Shown here in pieces: positions 8,233-16,919 of a stretch of DNA of 64,000 nt; position 1 is the stretch's first letter; each line of letters opens with the position of its first letter. A program made the position numbers and the translations under genes. The stretch is from NCBI RefSeq assembly GCF_049274025.1, contig NZ_JBASRV010000017.1; one strand, written 5' to 3'. Under the pieces are notes generated by a model, which was not told the DNA's origin, did not search any database, and saw only the letters and a list, made by a program, of their open reading frames with translations. This stretch comes from Miniphocaeibacter sp012841535 (GTDB lineage: Bacteria > Bacillota > Clostridia > Tissierellales > Peptoniphilaceae).

Positions 8233-8628
8233 TCAATTTTCCATTTCCTTCTTATAGCCTTTGTGGGCACTGTAGTAAATTAACAATATGTTTATTATTA
8301 TATGGGGAACAAAATATAAAGAATCCTTTGCTGTAGTCATTCCCATAATAACAACCATTTGATAAAAAGCATTAATTACCAACATAATATAAAATATCCA
8401 TCTCATAAGGAATTTATTGTATGTAAATATAAAAACAAAAAATAATGCATATAATATATAAGGTGCCGTAATAATTATATTTATATGTTTTCCAACATAA
8501 ATATTTTTAAGCCAGGTATCATAAACATCAATATTAAATACCATTTCCGATATTGCAAGTGTAAAATAATATAATGCTGGAATTATAAAACAAATCGTCC
8601 CTATAATTCTTTTATTTTTATTACTCAT
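8233..8628 (-). CDS. Hypothetical integral membrane protein, 131 aa
   Basis: Four hydrophobic segments (about residues 8-28, 48-70, 73-92 and 96-118) make this a small polytopic membrane protein, with a basic C-terminal tail. I recognise no family. A ribosome binding site (GGAGG) precedes the ATG on the - strand. The gap to the next gene is not divergently crowded, and the gene appears monocistronic. Confidence 0.65.
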   Translation of the reverse strand: MSNKNKRIIGTICFIIPALYYFTLAISEMVFNIDVYDTWLKNIYVGKHINIIITAPYILYALFFVFIFTYNKFLMRWIFYIMLVINAFYQMVVIMGMTTAKDSLYFVPHIIINILLIYYSAHKGYKKEMEN

Positions 8629-8812
8629 AATCTTTCCTCCCTAACTATAATTATAAATCATGTAAACTATTCTAAACTAACAGTTTTGTTAGTTTCCTAT
8701 ATTGAATTACAGGGTATATTCATAAACAATACCCTCATTTAAGACTGGCTAGAAAATAGATAGGATATTTTTCTTAATTAAAAACAAATCTGAATAAAGG
8801 GAGAATAACTAA

Positions 8813-9178
8813 ATGAAGAAAAGTTTAAAATACTCAAAGGCTCATGTTTTCTATGTCTTGTTTAATATTATATTAATAATATTACTAGCAAGCTTGCTAT
8901 ATATTTATAATAATATTTACTCTAATATAATTATGGTCCTAGTTTTACTGGCTATTCTTTTTTCTTCCAATTTTATAATGGAAAAATATTTGTATAAAAA
9001 ATATAAGTTTAAAATTAAGGATAAAAAACCATACAATTTTTTAATTATTATTCCTAATGTTTTACTTGTATTTTACTTAACCTATAATAAAACTTGGCTC
9101 TTAATCCTATATGCAGTAATAATAATTGCCATATTTTTATATATAAGCTACAAAAGTATTCTTGAATACAATAAATAA
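8813..9178 (+). CDS. Hypothetical membrane protein, 121 aa
   Basis: The product is basic at the N-terminus and has four hydrophobic stretches arranged as two pairs (about 12-50 and 74-115) separated by a lysine-rich linker (KYKFKIKDKKPY). No family is recognised. GGGAG lies before the ATG, and a strong hairpin terminator follows the stop, which supports a real transcription unit. Confidence 0.65.
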   Translation: MKKSLKYSKAHVFYVLFNIILIILLASLLYIYNNIYSNIIMVLVLLAILFSSNFIMEKYLYKKYKFKIKDKKPYNFLIIIPNVLLVFYLTYNKTWLLILYAVIIIAIFLYISYKSILEYNK

Positions 9179-9179
9179 G

Positions 9180-9213
9180 AAAAAGCTATTCTCTTACTTG
9201 AGAGTAGCTTTTT
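9180..9213. terminator. Bidirectional terminator
   Basis: A 14-bp stem (AAAAAGCTATTCTC / GAGAGTAGCTTTTT, one wobble pair) with a six-base loop serves the + membrane gene and the - DUF554 gene, whose stop codon overlaps the 3' arm. Confidence 0.9.
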
Positions 9214-9901
9214 AAAATATAAATCCAAATAGACTTTGTACTCCATACCATACTATTGGAATAAACATAGCCGGCAGGTAGTCCAAGGTTTTGAAATCCT
9301 TAATTTTCATTAGCCCCAGTCCCATTCCTATTAAAAGAACAGAACCTATTGCTGAAAACTCGTTTATAACTTCCGGAGTTAAGAAATTTCCTAAAATATT
9401 TGTTAGTAAATAAATTGAGCCTTGGTAGATAAACAGGGCAAAGGCTGCAATGTAAATTGACACACCATAAACAGAGGCAAAAATTAAACCACTAACTGAA
9501 TCCAATATAGTCTTAAACTGTAGTAAACTAGGGTCTCCTTTTAAACTCATATTCATTGCTGCTAATATACTTAAGGAGCCTGAACATTGAATAATAATTA
9601 TAGTAATTGCGTTTTTTATAATATCGCTATTAACATTGGCAGAGGAAAATTTATTGGCTAAATTTTCAGTTCGGTCATGCATTTTTAAGGTCGTTCCAAT
9701 AAATGTACCTATAGTTAAAGAAACCAACATTAATAACATACTATTAATTTCCAAAGCTCCCTGAATTCCCATTACTATTATTAACAAACCCAATATTAAA
9801 ATAAGGGACTCCCCTTGTTTTTTTGAAATAAACTTATTTAAAATCATACCAAAAGTACCGGCAATAGCAATTCCTATTGCATTAATAAATACCCAAAACA
9901 T
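9212..9901 (-). CDS. DUF554 family membrane protein
   Basis: This 229-residue polytopic protein matches the DUF554 (YdfK-like) family. It has seven or so hydrophobic segments and conserved glycines (AIGIAIAGTFGMILNKFIS at the start, GLLIIVMGIQGALE, GSVLLIGMGLGLM near the end). The family is thought to be a transporter, but its substrate is not known. I place the start at ATG 9901 because GAGGTG lies four bases upstream of it. The upstream in-frame TTG at 9913 would overlap that site. Confidence 0.88.
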   Translation of the reverse strand: MFWVFINAIGIAIAGTFGMILNKFISKKQGESLILILGLLIIVMGIQGALEINSMLLMLVSLTIGTFIGTTLKMHDRTENLANKFSSANVNSDIIKNAITIIIIQCSGSLSILAAMNMSLKGDPSLLQFKTILDSVSGLIFASVYGVSIYIAAFALFIYQGSIYLLTNILGNFLTPEVINEFSAIGSVLLIGMGLGLMKIKDFKTLDYLPAMFIPIVWYGVQSLFGFIF

Positions 9902-10007
9902 CTTACACCTCAAAAAATATATTACTACTACTATATTGCTAATATTTTACACTGTCAAATTAAAACTATTTATATATTTTTATTTATATGTTTTAGTTAG
10001 ATAAATT

Positions 10008-10043
10008 AAAAATACCGATCTATAATTTAAGGCCGGTATTTTT
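10008..10043 (-). terminator. Terminator of the DUF2975/XRE/DUF4153 operon
   Basis: A 10-bp stem (AAAAATACCG / CGGTATTTTT) is followed on the - strand by a T-rich run. It lies four bases beyond the last stop codon of the operon. Confidence 0.85.
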
Positions 10044-10047
10044 CTAC

Positions 10048-10896
10048 TTAATCTTTAAATAATAATAAGGTTGCCATAAAGCTTTCAGGGTCATTTGATG
10101 AGGCATTTATCATATAAAATAATATTTTTATTTTCCCATCTGAAAATTCCAATTCAAAATCTAAGGATGAAATACTTGTATTGATTTTCTCATTTATTTC
10201 TTCAAAGGAAATAGCTTCTACCTCTTTATTTTTATGAATTTCCAAATTATCATCTTTAACAATAAAAGTATAATCTCCAATAATACTATTGTTAAAAACC
10301 GTCTGTAAGTCCATATGATTATAGTCATTAATATTGTCCACTTGTATTTTATCTGGCTGGTAGCTTATTCCTATTCCGGTTTCCGGTTCCGGATTTTCCC
10401 CCATTTCATATTCATAGGAGTAATAGAAATCAAAACCTAAATACTTACTTGTATCTAGCGTAAAATCATCGCCAATTTCTGCAATATAAGGTAATTCTTT
10501 TTCATCTTTACTATAAATAAAATATTCTAAAATATTTGTTATTTCAAGTTTATCTTCCTTGGAAACATCACTATTTGGAACTAGCTTTCCATCCTTTAAC
10601 ATATTATTTTTATTTAAGTAATATTCCAGCCTATTTTTTTGGCTTCTACTAGAAACATTATAGGCACTTAATGGTCCAACAGTTCCAATTAGAGTAAGTA
10701 GGGAAAACACCATTAAAACAGGTAGGTTATTTTTATATTTGTTAATAATAAAATAAACAGATGAAAATAGTAGCCACAATCCTATTAAAACTACAAAATA
10801 TCTATTTTCTGTTATACCGTAATTTTTTATTCTTCCTCCCATTGAGTAAAACAACATTCCCAATAGTGGAATTATGGATATTGGTGCTATTTTCAT
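10048..10896 (-). CDS. DUF4153 protein, C-terminal half (second fragment of a split gene)
   Basis: The 282-residue chain starts MKIAPISIIPLLGMLFYSMG and continues with the DUF4153 hallmark IKNYGITENRYFVVLIGLWL, two membrane helices and then a long soluble C-terminal domain. This is what normally follows, in one polypeptide, the hydrophobic half encoded immediately upstream. The two halves are in the same frame, separated only by TAA and three codons. An AAAGGA five bases before ATG 10896 could start translation of this fragment independently. Either a recent nonsense mutation or a genuine two-subunit arrangement would explain the layout. Confidence 0.8.
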   Translation of the reverse strand: MKIAPISIIPLLGMLFYSMGGRIKNYGITENRYFVVLIGLWLLFSSVYFIINKYKNNLPVLMVFSLLTLIGTVGPLSAYNVSSRSQKNRLEYYLNKNNMLKDGKLVPNSDVSKEDKLEITNILEYFIYSKDEKELPYIAEIGDDFTLDTSKYLGFDFYYSYEYEMGENPEPETGIGISYQPDKIQVDNINDYNHMDLQTVFNNSIIGDYTFIVKDDNLEIHKNKEVEAISFEEINEKINTSISSLDFELEFSDGKIKILFYMINASSNDPESFMATLLLFKD

Positions 10897-10905
10897 ATAG
10901 GTCCT

Positions 10906-11793
10906 TTAAAATTTACTATCCTCTACTATATTTAAAAGGATTAAGGTTCCAATGGTAAAACCGCCATAAACAATTACTAAATATGCAATTTGCCTTACTA
11001 AAATATTCCTTTGAATTAAAATCATTGCAAAATAAATATATAGGATTAAACCAAATATTATTAATAATACAACTACTATATTAATTAATAGCTTTTTAAA
11101 AAACTTAGGCACAATATAATCTTCGTATATACTTGCCTTTGGATAATTAGACAAAAATACTATTAAGTTAACTAAAATCATAATTAAATTAATATTGGAC
11201 ATAAAATACCTATAGTCTATAAAGTCAAAAAACAAGGTAGATAAAGCATAGAGTATTAGTTGTGTACCAACTAGTATAACTATAGAAAATATTACAGATA
11301 TTCCTATTGCCCTTATAATCTTATAGATATAAATATCCGTTCCCTTTGGATTATTTAGCTTTTCTACATATAAGGATGAAATAATAAAAAAGACTATTAG
11401 TCCATATACTATAGTTCCAAATTTCTTCGTTATATATAATAAATCTATAAGAAATATACTAGGGTAGACTTGGGAATTTAAGTTACTATTTTTCCCAAAA
11501 TAATACAACACTATAAGTATTACTATTCCTAGTAAATTAGTTAAATACTTATAATATGTCTTGTTGAAAACCGTCTGTAGAAAACTATTTAGCAGGGATA
11601 TAAAAATAAAGAGAAATATTCCCACAGTAAAAACAGCTAGTAAAACTGTGTATCTGTAGGTAATCTCCTCTTGGAAATTGCCATAAATCGTTACAATAGT
11701 AAGAAGTATTCCCGATAATATAGCCAGGGGAAATCTTAAAATTGTATATTTTAAATCTGAAAAACTGTTTTTCAAAATATCTTTAATAGTCAT
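10906..11793 (-). CDS. DUF4153 protein, N-terminal half (first fragment of a split gene)
   Basis: The 295-residue hydrophobic chain has about eight membrane segments and resembles the N-terminal part of DUF4153 proteins, starting MTIKDILKNSFSDLKYTILRFP. It stops at TAA (10906-10908) right after NIVEDSKF, the point where full-length relatives of about 580 residues continue into their GITENR region. The downstream fragment continues in the same frame. The gene starts eight bases after the XRE gene and belongs to the DUF2975-XRE-DUF4153 operon. The family's function is unknown; a membrane sensor or modulator of the XRE partner is speculation. Confidence 0.8.
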   Translation of the reverse strand: MTIKDILKNSFSDLKYTILRFPLAILSGILLTIVTIYGNFQEEITYRYTVLLAVFTVGIFLFIFISLLNSFLQTVFNKTYYKYLTNLLGIVILIVLYYFGKNSNLNSQVYPSIFLIDLLYITKKFGTIVYGLIVFFIISSLYVEKLNNPKGTDIYIYKIIRAIGISVIFSIVILVGTQLILYALSTLFFDFIDYRYFMSNINLIMILVNLIVFLSNYPKASIYEDYIVPKFFKKLLINIVVVLLIIFGLILYIYFAMILIQRNILVRQIAYLVIVYGGFTIGTLILLNIVEDSKF

Positions 11794-11801
11794 ATTTGCT
11801 C

Positions 11802-12011
11802 CTATTCTTCATCGGGAATATATTCTAAAATATCCCCTGGCTGACAGTCTAAGGCCTTACAGATTTTATCCATAGTTTCAAAGCGGAAGGCCTTGGCCTT
11901 ACCATTTTTTAAAATGGATATATTTGCCATAGTAATTCCTACCCTTTCAGAAAGTTCCGTTACGGACATCTTCCTCTTTGCTAACATTACATCTATATTA
12001 ACTCTTATCAT
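11802..12011 (-). CDS. XRE-family transcriptional regulator (YozG-like)
   Basis: The 69-residue protein is a single Cro/CI helix-turn-helix domain (MSVTELSERVGITMANISILK at about residues 15-35) ending in the family-typical KICKALDCQPGDILEYIPDE. It resembles YozG-type regulators that are nearly always encoded next to DUF2975 membrane proteins, as here. AGGTGAT precedes the ATG, and the DUF2975 stop lies nine bases upstream, so the two are co-translated. It probably regulates its own operon; the effector is unknown. Confidence 0.9.
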   Translation of the reverse strand: MIRVNIDVMLAKRKMSVTELSERVGITMANISILKNGKAKAFRFETMDKICKALDCQPGDILEYIPDEE

Positions 12012-12019
12012 ATTATCAC

Positions 12020-12499
12020 CTATACCGTTAAGTCCTGGTCTTCTTTTAATTCCACTGCATTTGTATATATTTTTAATAAAAGTTTAATACATATATGAAT
12101 TAAGAAAAGTACTATTAAATATATTAAGTGAATTAATAATAAGCCTGGATGATGTTCTAATAATATTAATGCAAATATATTTGCTATAACTATAAATACC
12201 ATTAATACAAGCAATATTTTATCTATTAATTTAATAGCTTTGATATTTTCTCTAACAAATATACGATTATTACCAATATTTTCATATATTCTTATACATA
12301 TTAAACCACATAAAACTATTGGTAAACCTTCTAGGCAAATTATAATTAACCAAGGATAAAAAGCATAATAAAATTCTTTATCATCTCCAATAATTTCAAG
12401 ACCAATATCCGGAACAACTTTAAACAAAACAAAAAGTATTGCTAAACATAATATTGTTGAGACTATTTGTAAAATTCTCGTATATTTCTTATATTCCAT
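12020..12499 (-). CDS. DUF2975 membrane protein
   Basis: The 159-residue protein has four hydrophobic segments (about 10-28, 46-70, 90-112 and 118-142) and the DUF2975 connecting loop with ENIGNNRIFVRENIKAIKLI. The pairing with a small XRE regulator immediately downstream is the family's standard context, which suggests that it controls that regulator or is controlled by it. AAGGAG lies before the ATG. It is the first gene of the operon reading through the XRE gene into the split DUF4153 gene. Confidence 0.88.
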   Translation of the reverse strand: MEYKKYTRILQIVSTILCLAILFVLFKVVPDIGLEIIGDDKEFYYAFYPWLIIICLEGLPIVLCGLICIRIYENIGNNRIFVRENIKAIKLIDKILLVLMVFIVIANIFALILLEHHPGLLLIHLIYLIVLFLIHICIKLLLKIYTNAVELKEDQDLTV

Positions 12500-12766
12500 T
12501 TATCTTCTCCTTTATTTTGACATTAAGTAATAAATTCTTTTTATTTTATACTTCCTCTCTTTTATTATAGTATAACAATTATTTATCGTAAGTCAATAAA
12601 TATTTATTGTTTTATCTGAAAATGAAAAAATTTTTATAATTTATATAATTGTTATAAAATAGATTATGGAAGAATATTACTATGTTTTATTTTTTTAAAA
12701 CTTGAAATTTAGTCATTGGTTTAAAAATATTTTTTTATTTTATAAAATTTTTACTAATATTTGAAA
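12500..12766. other. AT-rich intergenic region with no gene seen
   Basis: This is the left part of the 338-base divergent gap between the DUF2975 operon and nrdA. It is very AT-rich, with homopolymer runs. I find no ORF with a ribosome binding site, no tRNA-like fold and no recognisable riboswitch. It must contain the DUF2975 operon promoter, which I cannot place confidently. Confidence 0.6.
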
Positions 12767-12813
12767 GTACAAGATGTTTTGTGAAGCTTTAAATATGGTA
12801 CTATATATAGTGT
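12767..12813 (+). promoter_or_regulatory. nrdAB promoter overlapped by two NrdR-box-like sites
   Basis: Box 2 at 12798-12813 reads GTACTATATATAGTGT, with 14 of 16 positions matching the known NrdR consensus acaCwAtATaTwGtgt. Box 1 at 12767-12782 (GTACAAGATGTTTTGT) matches 11 of 16. Their starts are 31 bp apart, the usual three-helical-turn spacing of NrdR box pairs. A candidate promoter, TTGTGA (12779-12784) and TATATA (12802-12807) with a 17-bp spacer, is covered at both elements. NrdR, an ATP/dATP-sensing zinc-ribbon repressor, would thus shut off nrdAB when dNTPs suffice. No nrdR gene is in this window. Confidence 0.8.
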
Positions 12814-12837
12814 ATTTTAATTAGTTAGGAGAAAAGA

Positions 12838-15369
12838 ATGGAAATAATAAAAAGAGATGGCACCCATGTAGAATTTGATATTGAAAAAATAATTCGTGCT
12901 ATGGAAAAAGCCTTTAATTCTGTAAATAAAACTATTTCTCGAGAAGAATTGGAAACAATGGCAAATATTGTGGAAAATACTCTTAAAACAAAATATCCTA
13001 AGGGACATATTCCCACTGTAGAGGAAATTCAAGATTTAGTAGAGTTAACTTTAATTGACCATAATCATTATGCTGTTGTTAAAAGCTATATTCTTTATAG
13101 GGCTCAACATAGTATGGACAGAAAGGTCATTGAGCAGTTTGAAGATTATATTACAGATCAAAATATTTTAGAAATAATAAAAAGTATTCAAGACGATTAT
13201 GATAGAACAAGATATGAAATTGAACAATTATATATAAAATTTACCTCCTTTGTTAAGTCCGGAATGAATAACAAGGATTATTTAAAGGTTTTAATTAGGG
13301 CTTCTTCGGAATTAACCAGTAAAGAAGCACCGGATTGGGAATATATTTCTGCCAGATTTTTTTGCTATGATTTAAATATTTCCATTGAAGAAGAATGTAT
13401 AAGATATGATATTCACGATTTTAAGGGAAAAATAAAATTTTTAGAAGAAGAAGGACTATACGGAAAATATATAAGAGAAAATTATACTAATGAAGAAATA
13501 GACCTTCTTGACAAATATATGAATAATTCAAGGGACAGGTTATTTACCTATAGTTCTATTGAATTAATCTCTAAAAGATACTTAATAAAAACTCACGATA
13601 ATAAAATTATGGAAACACCTCAAGAGATGTTTATGGGAATAGCAATGCACTTAGCTATACCGGAAGGTGAAAATAAAATTAAATGGGCTAAAAGATTTTA
13701 TGATATATACAGTAAATTACAAGTTACTGTAGCTACACCTACTATGAGTAATGCTAGAAAGCCATTCCACCAACTAAGTTCATGTTTTATTGACACAGTA
13801 CCTGACAGCCTTACGGGGATTTATCGTTCTATTGATAATTTTGCCCAAGTTTCAAAACACGGTGGCGGTATGGGAATGTATTTTGGAAAAGTTAGGGCTA
13901 CAGGTTCAGATATTAGAGGTTTCAAAGGTGTAGCCGGCGGTGTTATTCGTTGGATTAAGCTGGCAAATGACACTGCAGTTGCTGTAGACCAACTAGGAGT
14001 TAGACAAGGCTCTGTTGCAGTTTATTTAGATGTTTGGCATAAGGATATACCTGAATTTTTACAACTTCGTACCAATAGTGGTGATGACAGGTTAAAGGCC
14101 CATGATGTTTTTCCTGCTGTCTGCTATCCGGATTTATTCTGGAAATTAGCTAAGGACGATATTAATGCTAATTGGTACTTAATGGACCCTCACGAAATAA
14201 TGACTGTTAAAGGTTGGTCTTTAGAGGATTCCTATGGTGAGGAATGGGAAGAAAAATATTGGGACTGTGTAAATGATCCAAATATAGATAAAAGGATAAT
14301 ATCTGTTAAGGATTTAATAAGACTTGTTATTAAATCCCTATCGGAAACAGGAACTCCTTTTGCCTTTAACAGAGATACTGTAAATAAAATGAATCCAAAT
14401 AAACATAAGGGGATTATTTATTCCTCAAATCTCTGTACGGAAATTTTACAAAATATGAGTGAAATAGAAACAGTCTCTCAGGAAATAAAAGATGAAAATG
14501 GCGACACTATTGTTGTAACAAAAACAAAAGCCGGTGATTTTGTAGTGTGTAATTTAGCTTCTTTAGTCCTTGGAAATATAGATATAAACAATCAAAATGA
14601 ATTACAATACGTTGTTGAAACAGCTGTAAGGGGACTGGACAATGTTATAGATTTAAATTATTATCCTGTTCCCTATGCTAAAATAACAAATAAAAAGTAT
14701 CGTTCCATTGGACTAGGAACTTCCGGTTACCACCATGCCTTAGTAAAAGAGGGAATAATGTGGTCCGATATTGATAAACACATAGAGTTTGCCAATGAAT
14801 TATATGAAAATATAAATTACTATGCAGTAGAAGCTAGTATGAAAATAGCTAAGGAAAAAAATTCCTATGAATATTTTGAAGGCTCCGACTGGCAAACAGG
14901 GGATTATTTTTCAAAAAGGTCCTACACATCTGAAAGATGGAAAAAACTGGAAGCTAATATAGGGAAATATGGACTTAGAAATGGTTATATAATGGCTGTT
15001 GCTCCTACAGGTTCAACATCTATTATAGCCGGAACTACTGCTGCAGTAGACCCTGTTATGAACAGATATTTCCTAGAGGAAAAGAAAGGTTCCATAGTTC
15101 CAAGAGTTGCACCGGGACTAAATCCTCACACTTTTTGGACCTATGAAAATGCCCACGACATTGACCAAAGTCTAGTAGTAAAAGCAGCCGGTGTAAGACA
15201 AAGACATATTGACCAAGGTCAGTCTATTAATCTTTATATAACAACAGATTTTACAATGCGTATGATTTTAAACCTCTATATTAAGGCTTGGGAAGAAGGG
15301 GTTAAAACCATATATTATGTAAGAAGTAAGTCTTTAGAAGTAAAAGAATGTGATTCTTGTTCAGCATAG
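12838..15369 (+). CDS. nrdA: Ribonucleoside-diphosphate reductase, alpha subunit (class Ia)
   Basis: The 843-residue large subunit reduces ribonucleoside diphosphates to deoxyribonucleotides with the radical supplied by NrdB. An N-terminal ATP-cone (residues about 1-92, KRDGTHVEFDIEKIIRAMEK) gives dATP/ATP activity control. All five catalytic cysteines are visible: LSSCFID (about 317), the radical cysteine in SNLCTEI (about 531), VVCNLASL (about 571), and the C-terminal shuttle pair CDSCSA (838 and 841). The radical-relay tyrosines lie in TIYYVRS. AGGAG precedes ATG 12838. It is followed after nine bases by nrdB and controlled by an NrdR-boxed promoter. Confidence 0.96.
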   Translation: MEIIKRDGTHVEFDIEKIIRAMEKAFNSVNKTISREELETMANIVENTLKTKYPKGHIPTVEEIQDLVELTLIDHNHYAVVKSYILYRAQHSMDRKVIEQFEDYITDQNILEIIKSIQDDYDRTRYEIEQLYIKFTSFVKSGMNNKDYLKVLIRASSELTSKEAPDWEYISARFFCYDLNISIEEECIRYDIHDFKGKIKFLEEEGLYGKYIRENYTNEEIDLLDKYMNNSRDRLFTYSSIELISKRYLIKTHDNKIMETPQEMFMGIAMHLAIPEGENKIKWAKRFYDIYSKLQVTVATPTMSNARKPFHQLSSCFIDTVPDSLTGIYRSIDNFAQVSKHGGGMGMYFGKVRATGSDIRGFKGVAGGVIRWIKLANDTAVAVDQLGVRQGSVAVYLDVWHKDIPEFLQLRTNSGDDRLKAHDVFPAVCYPDLFWKLAKDDINANWYLMDPHEIMTVKGWSLEDSYGEEWEEKYWDCVNDPNIDKRIISVKDLIRLVIKSLSETGTPFAFNRDTVNKMNPNKHKGIIYSSNLCTEILQNMSEIETVSQEIKDENGDTIVVTKTKAGDFVVCNLASLVLGNIDINNQNELQYVVETAVRGLDNVIDLNYYPVPYAKITNKKYRSIGLGTSGYHHALVKEGIMWSDIDKHIEFANELYENINYYAVEASMKIAKEKNSYEYFEGSDWQTGDYFSKRSYTSERWKKLEANIGKYGLRNGYIMAVAPTGSTSIIAGTTAAVDPVMNRYFLEEKKGSIVPRVAPGLNPHTFWTYENAHDIDQSLVVKAAGVRQRHIDQGQSINLYITTDFTMRMILNLYIKAWEEGVKTIYYVRSKSLEVKECDSCSA

Positions 15370-15378
15370 GAGGAAATA

Positions 15379-16422
15379 ATGGCAGATTTAAAAAGAAAAG
15401 GTCTCTTTAATGAAAATGGAGACATTGAACTTAGTAAAAGAAGAATGATAAATGGAAATACCACTAATCTTAATGATTTTAACAATATAAAATATACTTG
15501 GACTTCCGATTGGTATAGACAGGCTATGAATAATTTCTGGATTCCTGAGGAAATAAACCTTACTCAAGATATTAAGGATTACAGAAAGTTAGATGAACAT
15601 GAAAGAAGAGCTTATGACAAAACCCTTTCTTTCCTTGTTTTCCTAGACAGTATTCAAACAGCTAACCTTCCCAATGTAGGGGAATATATAACAGCAAACG
15701 AAGTTAACTTATGTTTAACTATACAGGCCTTTCAAGAAGCTGTCCACAGCCAAAGTTACGGCTATATACTAGATACTATTTGCTCACCTGAAGAAAGATC
15801 TGAAATATTATACCAATGGAGAGACGACCCTCACCTACTGGCAAGAAATAAATTCATAGGTGATTCATATAATGAATTTTTAGACAATAAGTCAAAAATT
15901 GCCCTAGTAAAAACCATGGTAGCAAATTATATACTTGAAGGTATATACTTCTATTCTGGATTTATGTTCTTCTACAGCCTTGGAAGAATTGGAAAAATGC
16001 CGGGAACCGTTCAGGAAATAAGATATATTAATAGAGATGAAAATACTCACCTATGGTTATTTAGATCCATACTATTGGAATTAAAAAAAGAAGAACCTGA
16101 AATATTTACTCCTGAAAATATAGAAATGTTTAAAAACATGATTAAGCAGGGAGTAGAAGAGGAAATTGCCTGGGGACAATATGTTCTAGGGGACAATATT
16201 CAAGGAATTAATATGAAAATGATAGAAGAATATATTAAATACCTTGGTAATTTACGCTCAACAGGATTAGGTTTTGGAGTTATTTATCCTGGCTTTGAAA
16301 ACGAACCGGAATCTATGAAGTGGGTAAGTGAATATTCAGACCCTAATAAAGTAAAAACAGACTTCTTTGAAGGTAAAGTAACAGCTTATGCAAAAAGCTC
16401 TATAATAGAAGATGATTTATAG
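15379..16422 (+). CDS. nrdB: Ribonucleoside-diphosphate reductase, beta subunit (class Ia)
   Basis: This 347-residue ferritin-like subunit carries the diiron-tyrosyl radical. The metal ligands are all present: Asp90 (LDSIQ), Glu120 and His123 (FQEAVHS), Glu187 (YILEGIYF), Glu221 and His224 (RDENTH). The radical tyrosine is Tyr127 in HSQSYGYI, so this is a tyrosyl-radical enzyme, not a class Ic type. The C-terminus SSIIEDDL is the usual acidic tail that docks on NrdA. AGGAGG lies upstream of the ATG. The enzyme needs oxygen for radical assembly, which is worth noting if the host proves to be a strict anaerobe. Confidence 0.96.
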   Translation: MADLKRKGLFNENGDIELSKRRMINGNTTNLNDFNNIKYTWTSDWYRQAMNNFWIPEEINLTQDIKDYRKLDEHERRAYDKTLSFLVFLDSIQTANLPNVGEYITANEVNLCLTIQAFQEAVHSQSYGYILDTICSPEERSEILYQWRDDPHLLARNKFIGDSYNEFLDNKSKIALVKTMVANYILEGIYFYSGFMFFYSLGRIGKMPGTVQEIRYINRDENTHLWLFRSILLELKKEEPEIFTPENIEMFKNMIKQGVEEEIAWGQYVLGDNIQGINMKMIEEYIKYLGNLRSTGLGFGVIYPGFENEPESMKWVSEYSDPNKVKTDFFEGKVTAYAKSSIIEDDL

Positions 16423-16427
16423 AAGAT

Positions 16428-16453
16428 GAACTGGAGAAATCCAGTTCTTTTTT
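16428..16453 (+). terminator. nrdAB terminator
   Basis: An 8-bp stem (GAACTGGA / TCCAGTTC) with a GAAA tetraloop is followed by six T residues, six bases after the nrdB stop. Confidence 0.93.
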
Positions 16454-16517
16454 ATATTAAATATAGTTGATTTCTTTGGTATAATTAATATATTATTAAG
16501 TGAAATGAGGAATGTAT

Positions 16518-16796
16518 ATGAATAATCAAGGAGGAACAAATACTAAAGCAACTATTTCTATGGTTCTTGGAATTGTATCATTACTATTTGATATTACCTT
16601 TATTGTAGGAATTATTGCAATAGTTCTTGGATTTATAGCTAAAGATGAAATAAAATATTCTGGTGAAGAAGGTAATGGTTTTGCAACTGCTGGAATTGTT
16701 ACTGGAATAGTAGGAATAGTAGGACATATATTCTTTTGGTTGGTCATGCTTGTTTTTGGAATTTCTTTCTTCTCTATATTTAATTTTATTTTTTAA
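16518..16796 (+). CDS. DUF4190 domain small membrane protein
   Basis: The 92-residue protein has two hydrophobic hairpins with the DUF4190 pattern (TKATISMVLGIVSLLFDI, then GFIAKDEIKYSGEEGNG, then ATAGIVTGIVGIVGH). The family consists of small two- to three-helix membrane proteins of unknown role. I prefer ATG 16518 because GAGG (16507-16510) is seven bases upstream. The first ATG at 16512 would be almost on top of the site. An extended -10 (TTTGGTATAAT) lies at about 16475-16485. Confidence 0.85.
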   Translation: MNNQGGTNTKATISMVLGIVSLLFDITFIVGIIAIVLGFIAKDEIKYSGEEGNGFATAGIVTGIVGIVGHIFFWLVMLVFGISFFSIFNFIF

Positions 16797-16822
16797 AGTC
16801 GGTATTTATTACCGATTTTTTT
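16797..16822 (+). terminator. Rho-independent terminator
   Basis: A 7-bp stem (GTCGGTA / TACCGAT, one wobble pair) with a five-base loop and a run of seven T residues immediately follows the DUF4190 stop. Confidence 0.85.
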
Positions 16823-16919
16823 AATGCAAATTTTACATAGTTATAATATAGATTTAAAGAAATTTAGAGATAATATAGTAAAGAAAAGGGAGGCTATTTA
16901 ACAAGGAAAGGAGTATATT

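Noticed and set aside
10906..10908. Selenocysteine or other recoding at the DUF4153 stop
   Set aside because: The codon is TAA, not TGA, and no SECIS-like hairpin follows. Selenium genes elsewhere in the window do not change that.
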